From: an uncultured Treponema sp.
GTDB taxonomy: Bacteria > Spirochaetota > Spirochaetia > Treponematales > Treponemataceae
Length of the DNA stretch: 12,822 nt
NCBI GenBank assembly: GCA_905372235.1
Contig: CAJPOF010000062.1
Coordinates: 1 to 12,822 of the forward strand
Direction: 5' to 3'
The notes beneath the pieces were generated by a model, which saw only the letters and a list, made by a program, of their open reading frames with translations, did not search any database and was not told the DNA's origin. Made by a program: the position numbers and the translations under genes. How positions within the stretch are numbered: the stretch's first letter is position 1; each line of letters starts with the position of its first letter. Positions 5,179 through 11,733 of this stretch are shown here, piece after piece.

Positions 5179-6540
5179 ATGGAATACAAACTCCACCGTA
5201 AAGTAAACGACTTTCTCATGCGCTGGAAACAGAATCCGGAAAGGATGCCTCTTATAATAAAAGGGGCGCGCCAAATTGGAAAGACTTCATCCATAAAATA
5301 CTTTGCAGAAAGTTATAAACATTTTGTAGAAATAAATTTTATCACCGAACCTCAGTATTTAAAAATTTTTTCTTCAGGCTATTCTCCGGAAAATGTTATA
5401 AAGGAAATATCGCTTATAAATCCGGAGTTTGAGTTTGTTCCGAATGAAACGCTTATTTTTTTTGATGAAATGCAGGCTTGCCCGGATTGTGCAACGTGTC
5501 TTAAATTTTTCAAAATCGACGGCCGCTACGATGTTATCTGTTCCGGTTCGCTTTTGGGTATAAATTATGAGGAAATTACATCAGTAAGTGTCGGGTTTAA
5601 GGAAGATTATCAAATGAACTCTATGGACTTTGAAGAGTTTCTTTGGGCGAAAGGATATTCACAAAACCAGATTGAAAGCATGTATACCCACATAAAAAAT
5701 ACCGAACCTTTCTCCGAAAATGAATTCGATGTCTGGATGAACTGTTTTAAGGATTACATGATTACGGGCGGAATGCCTCACGTTGTAAATAAGTTCATCG
5801 AACAAAATAATTTTTCCGGCATATTACAGGATCAGATTCAGATTCTTAAAGCGTACGAAGAGGACATTCTAAAATATGCAAAAGGGCTTGATAAAGCAAA
5901 GATAAAGAATGTTTATACTCACATTCCAGCCTTTCTTGCAAAGGAAAATAAACGCTATCAAATTACAAAAATTGCACCGGGAGCAAGAAACAGGGAATAT
6001 ATTGGAACGATAGACTGGCTGAAAGACGCCGGAATTGTAAATGTTTGCTACAATCTTGCGCAGCCGGAACTTCCTTTAAGAGGCAATTACAATCCGAAGG
6101 AATATAAAATCTACTATCACGACACGGGAATTTTGATTGCAGCTTTGGATGAAGAGGCGCAGGCAGATTTACGGCAGAACAAAAATTTTAACACATACAA
6201 AGGCGCAATCTTTGAGAACATTGTCGGCGATATGCTGGTAAAACAGGGATATGAACTTTTTTATTACAAGAATGAAAAATCTACCGTTGAAATGGATTTT
6301 TTTATCCGCGATGCCGAATCTCTTGTTCCTGTAGAAGTAAAGGCGACCGACAGCGCTACGGCTTCTCTTAAAAATCTGATAGAAAAAGAAAAATATCCGG
6401 ATATTCATTACGGGATAAAACTCTGTGCAAAGAACATCGGATTTAATGGTAAATTGTATACATACCCGTATTTCTGCACGTTTTTATTGAAACGATATAT
6501 GCTGGAAAAAATCGCTTCTAGGGGAAATAACGAAAAATAG
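5179..6540 (+). CDS. AAA-type ATPase with DUF4143 C-terminal domain (AAA_14 family)
   Basis: The protein has 453 residues with the standard two-part layout of this family. The N-terminal P-loop domain has Walker A GARQIGKT (29-36), Walker B LIFFDE (92-97) and the sensor-like CSGSLLG (121-127). Middle motifs FEEFLWAKGY (151-160) and MITGGMPHVV (194-203) are typical. The C-terminal DUF4143 part carries a PD-(D/E)XK nuclease-like core: E346 in GAIFEN, D373 in VEMDFF, and E386-V-K388 in PVEVKA, so its catalytic residues appear intact. The cellular role of the family is not established. Such genes are often present in many copies in one genome and lie alone, as here. No Shine-Dalgarno precedes the ATG, and the next in-frame ATG is far inside the conserved region at M14. 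The repeat array directly upstream suggests dedicated regulation. Confidence 0.92.
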   Translation: MEYKLHRKVNDFLMRWKQNPERMPLIIKGARQIGKTSSIKYFAESYKHFVEINFITEPQYLKIFSSGYSPENVIKEISLINPEFEFVPNETLIFFDEMQACPDCATCLKFFKIDGRYDVICSGSLLGINYEEITSVSVGFKEDYQMNSMDFEEFLWAKGYSQNQIESMYTHIKNTEPFSENEFDVWMNCFKDYMITGGMPHVVNKFIEQNNFSGILQDQIQILKAYEEDILKYAKGLDKAKIKNVYTHIPAFLAKENKRYQITKIAPGARNREYIGTIDWLKDAGIVNVCYNLAQPELPLRGNYNPKEYKIYYHDTGILIAALDEEAQADLRQNKNFNTYKGAIFENIVGDMLVKQGYELFYYKNEKSTVEMDFFIRDAESLVPVEVKATDSATASLKNLIEKEKYPDIHYGIKLCAKNIGFNGKLYTYPYFCTFLLKRYMLEKIASRGNNEK

Positions 6541-7026
6541 GTGGAACGATTTGTTTTCGTTTAAATTATTTACAAAATACGCATTTTAGAATCTTTCTTT
6601 TTTTTCTAAAACCGGATTTTTGCGCCGAGCGTGGAGCAGTTGCCGAAGGCAAGGCGAATGGCGTAAGCCGTTCGACCGAGCGTTAGCGGGCTGCGGAAGG
6701 CGAGTTGGAGGATAATCTGCGCCAATATTATGAAAATAAAAATGTTTTTTTGCGTGTGGATGTGGGCAGTAAGTGCTTAAAAAATCGCGGACAGGTAAGG
6801 CGGCGTGCGTTATGAACAATGCGATTTCTAAAATTCCGAATGGGTTTCAAAGTAAAAATGCCTTGTAAAATCAAAAAAAATATTGTAGATTTCCGATAGA
6901 TTTTACGTTTGTGATGAACTACGGAAGATTCTACGGAACACCCTTACCAATGATGCCACGGCACATTGCGTATCAACATCAACAAGTAATTTACTGATTC
7001 AATTTTCTCAATTTTATCAAACTTTT
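6541..7026. other. intergenic region with GC-rich repetitive segment
   Basis: No gene is supported. An AT-rich inverted repeat at 6584-6611 (TTTTAGAA/TTCTAAAA, T-rich loop) follows the ATPase and may end its transcript. A GC-rich block at 6620-6723 contains two diverged direct copies beginning CCGAGCGT (6624 and 6676) and short palindromes such as TTGCCGAAGGCAA. The 9-mer TTTCTAAAA occurs at both 6603-6611 and 6825-6833, bracketing the block. A 77-codon open frame on the - strand here looks like repeat DNA rather than a gene. From 6840 to 7026 I see no clear structure. This part should carry the promoter of the downstream permease. Confidence 0.5.
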
Positions 7027-7037
7027 CGAGGTCTATC

Positions 7038-8165
7038 ATGAATGTGTATGCTAGGCGTTATCTTGTTGACGCTATGGGTGGCATGGCTCAGGGGCTTTTT
7101 TCCTCGCTCCTTGTGGGAACAATTATTAGGACGCTGGGCGAGCTTCTTTTGAGGCTTTCGGCAAATCCGATTTTTCAGTTTTTGGTTGATGCAGGAAAAT
7201 TCTGCTCCGAAACCCATGTTGTGGGGGCTGCCATGGCAATTGGAATCGGAAAATCGCTGGGAGCGAATTCTCTTGTTTTGTTCAGTCTTGTGGCGGTCGG
7301 CGGAAGCGCAAATGTTTTGGGCGGAGCTGGCGGTCCTTTTTCGGTGCTGATAATTTCAATTGCGGCGGCGGAAATCGGAAATCTTGTAAGCGGAAAAACA
7401 AAAATAGATATTCTTTTAACGCCTCTTTCAACAATATTGACCGGAATCCTTTTAAGTTTTCTTTGCGCAAAACGCATCGGGATTGCGGCGTCGTGGATAG
7501 GAAAATTCATAATGCTTTCCACAGAATTTCACCCGTTTGTGATGGGAATTTTTGTTTCCGTGGTCGTGGGAATTGTCCTTACGTTGCCAATATCGTCCGC
7601 AGCGATATGCGCCGCCCTTGGACTTACGGGGCTTGCCGGAGGAGCTGCGGTTGCCGGCTGTTCGGCTCAAATGGTTGGTTTTGCTGTGATGAGTTTTAAA
7701 GAAAACGGATGGGGCGGGCTGATTTCGCAAGGGCTTGGAACCTCAATGCTCCAGATGCCGAATATCGTGAAAAATCCTCGCATTTGGATTGCGCCTACAC
7801 TTGCAAGCGCAATAACCGGTCCGCTTTCCACCTGCCTTTTTAAGATTCAGATGAACGGACCGGCGATTTCAAGCGGAATGGGAACGTGCGGATTTGTCGG
7901 GCAGATTGGAATAATTACCGGCTGGCTGAGTCCAAGTCCCGAAGCTGTAAATTGGGCAATCCACAGGGCTGAAAAAATGGGCTTCGCATCGGAAAAAATC
8001 GCCGCCATCACAAGTGAAAGTCTTAGGATTTCTCCCACGGCATGGAATTGGTTCGCTCTTCTGATGATTTCAATTGTGCTTCCGGGAGTCCTTGCGTGGA
8101 TTTTCTGCCGCTTGGAACAAAAATTGGGCTGGATAAAACCCGGCGACCTGAAACTGGAAAATTAA
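7038..8165 (+). CDS. PTS EIIC-like permease (PTS_EIIC_2 family)
   Basis: A 375-residue polytopic membrane protein rich in Gly, Ala, Ile and Leu, with about eight to ten hydrophobic segments. The conserved central part is distinctive for the PTS_EIIC_2 family (PF13303): SETHVVGAAMAIGIGKSLGA (57-76), GLISQGLGTSMLQMPNIVKN (227-246), and IAPTLASAITGPLS (251-264) followed by KIQMNGPAISSGMGTCGFVG (269-288). ATG at 7038 follows GAGG with a 6-nt spacer. No EIIA or EIIB domain is fused to it or encoded beside it, so any phosphotransferase partner must lie elsewhere, or the protein works without one. Its substrate is unknown. It converges on the next gene with only 8 bp between stop codons, and no terminator is visible between them. 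Confidence 0.9.
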   Translation: MNVYARRYLVDAMGGMAQGLFSSLLVGTIIRTLGELLLRLSANPIFQFLVDAGKFCSETHVVGAAMAIGIGKSLGANSLVLFSLVAVGGSANVLGGAGGPFSVLIISIAAAEIGNLVSGKTKIDILLTPLSTILTGILLSFLCAKRIGIAASWIGKFIMLSTEFHPFVMGIFVSVVVGIVLTLPISSAAICAALGLTGLAGGAAVAGCSAQMVGFAVMSFKENGWGGLISQGLGTSMLQMPNIVKNPRIWIAPTLASAITGPLSTCLFKIQMNGPAISSGMGTCGFVGQIGIITGWLSPSPEAVNWAIHRAEKMGFASEKIAAITSESLRISPTAWNWFALLMISIVLPGVLAWIFCRLEQKLGWIKPGDLKLEN

Positions 8166-8173
8166 ATTTCCGC

Positions 8174-10342
8174 TCAATCGAAAATCGAGGTTTTTACAAG
8201 TTTTATTTTGTTCGCCATTCCTACAGAAAAAAGCCGAATTTCGCCGCTTTGCTCCAATCGGAATTTCAAAATGCAGTCGTCCTGCCGCTTTGAAAGAGAA
8301 ATCGGCTTTCCAAGAAAATTATTCATCTTGCTTGCTTCGTTGTCGTTCGGCATGGAAAGTTCCAGCAATGCCCCTGATAGGATTGCGTTTTCTATCATCC
8401 TGATTTTTCCGGCATAATTCATTCCGTCGGTTTCAAGGATTTCAAGCCGAACGTTTTCCGCCCTCAACTGTTCCTGCGAAATTATTATTCCTTTTTCGAT
8501 TCTGAGGGCAAGGGCATTTTCCTGCTGCTTTGTAAGCCCGAGCGATTTTAGCGTCCTGAAATATTGCGCCTTGGTTTTGTTTCCTTCTTGCAAAAGTTCT
8601 TCAAGCAGTTCTGCGTTTTGTTCCGCCGTGTTTTCAAAATCAAGTTTTCGCGCGCTCTGCAAAAGCGGAAACGGCGAAGTTTCTTTTCCGATTTCAGGAT
8701 TTTTTACGTTTCCCATGAATTCAAGTCCGACATTTTCGCTGAATTTGGAAAAATCGTCGTCCAGCGGAATGTTCAAAAGGTATATTCCTTCGCCCAATTT
8801 TGTCTGAATAAAAGACTTGGCTTTCGGATTGTTTTCAACGATTCTTGAAGTTTTTTCGTCGAGTTTCAGCACATAGCCTTTGTAAACAACTGCGGAAGAA
8901 AACGTTTTGTGCCATTCTTCTATGTTCATTCGAAGGTTTTGAGGAATTTCGTACGCATCGTATTTTTGCAGAAGCGAAAAAATCTGTTCGGGAACAATAT
9001 TTTTGTCAAAAGCCCGACTTGCGGATTTCCGTGTTATTTCAAATTCAGCCACCGTGCCTGATTTTACGACATTCATAAAATCCATCAGGGGAACAAGTTC
9101 CGAAAGGGAAAATCCGGGCATAAGCGTTATGCTTGTTCCCGCGTTGATGTTCAAAAGTCCTTTTTTAGAATCCATAGAAAACTTTTCGCCGCCGATAAAA
9201 ATTTCAGCCGGAACAAAAATGTCTTCTCCGCTTGGAGTTTTTCCGTAAATCGAAAAAAGTCCGAGCGAAATTGCGTTCCGCACGATTTTTTCGATGATTT
9301 TCCCTGAATATCTGTGCGGTCGTTCAGTTCTAAAATCTTTTTCCATAAAATCGACAATTTCTGCGTTTCGGTGAATCCTTTCGATTTTTGAAAATCGTTC
9401 TTGCCGCTCGGAAAATTTCGTTCCGTCGTTCCGATTTGACAAAATGAACGCCGCATCGGTCAAAGACGAAAAAACAAAACCTTCCTTGGGAACTGAATTC
9501 AAAAGATCCAGCAAAAGTTGTCCGTAGAGCAAAAAACCTTCTCGCCCAAGATTTTCGGCGCTCGCCACCGCAAGATACACGTATTGAAAAACTTCGGGAA
9601 GTTCCGCAAATTTTTCAAGAACGCCGTCGTCAACGCAAAGGGATTTTTCTTTGAACCGGACAATTCCGATATTGAAAAAGCCGTTCAGCAGAAGCGCCGG
9701 CGTTTCCGATTTTCCCAAAAAAATGTTTTCCAACCGCTCCGAATATTTTTTCTTTATTGAAAGGTCGTTTTTGCTCATTTCAGGATTTGCCCGAATGAAA
9801 GAAATGTACGAGGCGAGAAAAATAGGCGAAATGCAGAACGAAGAATCCTGATTTTTTTGAACACATTCCGGTTTGGGAAAAATCTTTGCGATTCCAAGGA
9901 ACGGTTTTAGTGCGTCCTCGACAAGCGGATTTATTTCCAACGCTGCCTCGGAAAATCCCCGTTCCGAATAGGAATAGATTAAAAGCCTTTCGCTCAAATT
10001 CAAAAGCGCCGAATAAATTACGGAAACGTCGTATCGATTCTGGAAAAAATCTTTCACATTTTCCTGCGTCGGGAACGGAAGCAGCGAAATAAGCGACAAA
10101 ATCTGAAAATCAAAATCCGAAAGAAAAGAAATTATCCGCCTTTGGTTCTGCTCTTTTCTGAATATTGAACTTAACTGCTCGACTAAATTCTGCTTGTTGT
10201 AAGGCGTTTTTATCGGACCAAGATATGTGCGTACGATGTCAAAAAAACGGTTGTCGGGCAAAAGCGTAAGGCTTTCCCGCCACCGCAAGATTTTCAAAAC
10301 CCTTTTGTCCTGCCCTGATTTTTCATAAACTCCACTCTTCAT
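8174..10342 (-). CDS. large protein with helicase-associated (PF13625-like) domain, no helicase core
   Basis: A 722-residue, probably cytoplasmic protein. Residues about 398-507 match the pattern of the helicase-associated domain found beside XPB/Ssl2-type helicases: AGTSITLMPGFSLSELVPLM (401-420), then FEITRKSASRAFDKNIVPEQ (434-453), then IFSLLQKYDAYEIPQNLRMN (454-473) and IEEWHKTF. No Walker A or DEAD/DEAH motif is present anywhere, so it is not itself a helicase. The first 150 residues look helical, possibly winged-helix-like. The C-terminal 110 residues (ending GEIRLFSVGMANKIKLV) may form a WYL-like barrel, but this is a weak impression. ATG at 10342 follows AGGA with a 6-nt spacer. It lies alone, downstream of the HlyIII gene on the same strand. 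Function is unknown, and nucleic-acid binding or a regulatory role is plausible. Confidence 0.8.
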   Translation of the reverse strand: MKSGVYEKSGQDKRVLKILRWRESLTLLPDNRFFDIVRTYLGPIKTPYNKQNLVEQLSSIFRKEQNQRRIISFLSDFDFQILSLISLLPFPTQENVKDFFQNRYDVSVIYSALLNLSERLLIYSYSERGFSEAALEINPLVEDALKPFLGIAKIFPKPECVQKNQDSSFCISPIFLASYISFIRANPEMSKNDLSIKKKYSERLENIFLGKSETPALLLNGFFNIGIVRFKEKSLCVDDGVLEKFAELPEVFQYVYLAVASAENLGREGFLLYGQLLLDLLNSVPKEGFVFSSLTDAAFILSNRNDGTKFSERQERFSKIERIHRNAEIVDFMEKDFRTERPHRYSGKIIEKIVRNAISLGLFSIYGKTPSGEDIFVPAEIFIGGEKFSMDSKKGLLNINAGTSITLMPGFSLSELVPLMDFMNVVKSGTVAEFEITRKSASRAFDKNIVPEQIFSLLQKYDAYEIPQNLRMNIEEWHKTFSSAVVYKGYVLKLDEKTSRIVENNPKAKSFIQTKLGEGIYLLNIPLDDDFSKFSENVGLEFMGNVKNPEIGKETSPFPLLQSARKLDFENTAEQNAELLEELLQEGNKTKAQYFRTLKSLGLTKQQENALALRIEKGIIISQEQLRAENVRLEILETDGMNYAGKIRMIENAILSGALLELSMPNDNEASKMNNFLGKPISLSKRQDDCILKFRLEQSGEIRLFSVGMANKIKLVKTSIFD

Positions 10343-10472
10343 AATTGTTCCTGTAAATTTAACAGATACGAAAACGCCGACTCTTCAATATTTATGTTCC
10401 TTTGCGCCGGGAACGCAATTTTTATACGCCGGAATAAGGGGCAGCGGTAGATTGAAGAACCGTGAGCAAATC

Positions 10473-10505
10473 AAAAATTCCCGGACGTTATGATTTGCCA
10501 CGTCC
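10473..10505 (-). terminator. weak terminator candidate after the HlyIII gene
   Basis: On the - strand GGACGT (10505-10500) and ACGTCC (10488-10483) form a 6-bp stem, followed by GGGAATTTTTG. A competing 7-bp inverted repeat (10467-10473/10491-10497) overlaps it. It lies 20 nt past the HlyIII stop. The short stem and interrupted tail make it doubtful. Confidence 0.35.
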
Positions 10506-10524
10506 CAAACCCATGATTTTTTTA

Positions 10525-11445
10525 TTAAAACATGAAAAAGAACGAAAAGAACAGATATACGCTTGCAGAAAGTATTATCAGGTTTCCGATTGCATGCATA
10601 TATTTGACTTTTCGAATTTCTGCGAACAGAAGTCCGATTGTGAAGAAAATTCCGCTTGTTATCAGCATGGAAAAACTGGTTACCGAAATGACTCTGTACA
10701 ATTGCGCAAATATGAAAAGCCCCGACCAGCCCAGAACGGTGTAGAAAATCACGTTCACGATTTCCATTTTTCGTCCGCCGATGGAACTCAAGAAAATTCC
10801 TACAATACAGACTCCGCAAATTATGGAGTTCAAAATTAAGCCGAAAAGCGGATTTACAGAACCTGCCTTGATTCCCGTGTAGGAGTAGATTGTGAACGCA
10901 GTTCCGATGGCAAGATAAATCGTTGTTCTGTTCAGCCGCCTGAATACTTCTTTTGCGCCTTCGGGCAACGCATGATGAAGAACGGACATCACATGATTCA
11001 GAATCATAGAAACGCCGAACGCCGTGTAAAGCGCAAAATAAATTTTTGTAGCGTTATAAGATTGCGGAATTTTTTGAATCGCAAGAACATCCAAAAGGGC
11101 GGTGGCGGCGATAAAAAGCGCGGCGCCGATTCCCTGCACGATGGAACTGAAAATTTCTTCGCCCAGTGTGTACGGACGTAGTTTTCGTTCCTGTCCAAGC
11201 CGCTTCTGCTCTTTTTCGATTTGTTTTGCCGCTCTTGCTTTTGCTCGTTCGTTTTTTGCGTAGTCGTCGGCTGCATATTTTGCCTTGAGCCGCTCAGGGT
11301 CTTCGGCGTATTGTATGTTTAGTTCACGAACTTTTGTCTGATATTCGTCTTTGAGTTGTTGAAGCCTAAGCATTTTTTTTAGTTTAAGCGATTTTAGGGT
11401 AGAACTGCGTTTTGATTTTGCGGCAATTTCATCTTCTCGCGTCAT
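10525..11445 (-). CDS. HlyIII/PAQR-family membrane protein with N-terminal charged extension
   Basis: 306 residues. Residues 1-90 are highly charged (Lys, Arg, Glu, Ala), almost surely helical and probably coiled coil. Residues 91-306 hold about seven membrane segments and match the hemolysin III family: RPYTLGEEIFSSIVQGIGAA (90-109), then SVLHHAL (154-160), RRLNRTTIYLAIGTAFTIYS (169-188), VLGWSGL and KYMHAIGNLIIL. S154 and H158 fit the S-x3-H site and H284 the first His of the C-terminal H-x3-H. The usual Asp of LDH is N172 and the last His is N288, so two metal-site positions appear changed. ATG at 11445 has a strong Shine-Dalgarno (GGAGG). The family is usually annotated as hemolysin III, but toxin activity should not be assumed. 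A helical extension of this kind is absent from typical members of about 200-220 residues. Confidence 0.88.
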   Translation of the reverse strand: MTREDEIAAKSKRSSTLKSLKLKKMLRLQQLKDEYQTKVRELNIQYAEDPERLKAKYAADDYAKNERAKARAAKQIEKEQKRLGQERKLRPYTLGEEIFSSIVQGIGAALFIAATALLDVLAIQKIPQSYNATKIYFALYTAFGVSMILNHVMSVLHHALPEGAKEVFRRLNRTTIYLAIGTAFTIYSYTGIKAGSVNPLFGLILNSIICGVCIVGIFLSSIGGRKMEIVNVIFYTVLGWSGLFIFAQLYRVISVTSFSMLITSGIFFTIGLLFAEIRKVKYMHAIGNLIILSASVYLFFSFFFMF

Positions 11446-11476
11446 AGTTCCTCCGGAAATTTCTAGTATTGCAGAA

Positions 11477-11530
11477 ATTATACCAATAGCGATTCTTTTT
11501 TTCTATATAGAACGGGGCATCTTTTGTCAA
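11477..11530 (-). promoter_or_regulatory. promoter of the HlyIII-like gene
   Basis: Two overlapping candidates lie on the - strand. The proximal one is a perfect extended -10, TGGTATAAT (11485-11477), giving a start near 11470 and a leader of about 25 nt containing the Shine-Dalgarno. The distal one has a consensus -35 TTGACA (11530-11525), a 17-bp spacer and TATAGA (11507-11502), with a start near 11495. Either or both may be used. Confidence 0.65.
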
Positions 11531-11636
11531 AACAAAAAGGACGGATATTTTAATGCATACCTAAACCGATAACTTGTTGTATGTACGTCCAAAGTTTTGC
11601 CGTTTGGAAAAACTTGTAAAATTGCGTATATGCTTT

Positions 11637-11677
11637 AAGTTGAATGCCGAGTTTTAGCAAATCTCGACATTCAACTT
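11637..11677. repeat. TCGAG-core palindrome (copy 2)
   Basis: A 41-nt imperfect inverted repeat (arms AAGTTGAATGCCGAG and CTCGACATTCAACTT) with a 3-nt loop and two mismatches. It is closely related to the palindrome at 1225-1261. Both begin 55-56 nt past a - strand stop codon. The 12-mer AAACTTGTAAAA lies nearby at 11610-11621. It may form the 3' hairpin of the repeat-protein transcript. The T-run CTTTTT is on the + strand side only. Confidence 0.7.
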
Positions 11678-11733
11678 TTTATGCAACACCGTTTTTGTAA
11701 TTTTTAGAATATCTATGAAAGTCGGTAGATATT

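Noticed and set aside
6586..6819. 77-codon open frame on the - strand
   Set aside because: It overlaps a block of short repeats and palindromes, is rich in Arg and Pro from the GC-rich DNA, and has no Shine-Dalgarno; it looks like repeat DNA.
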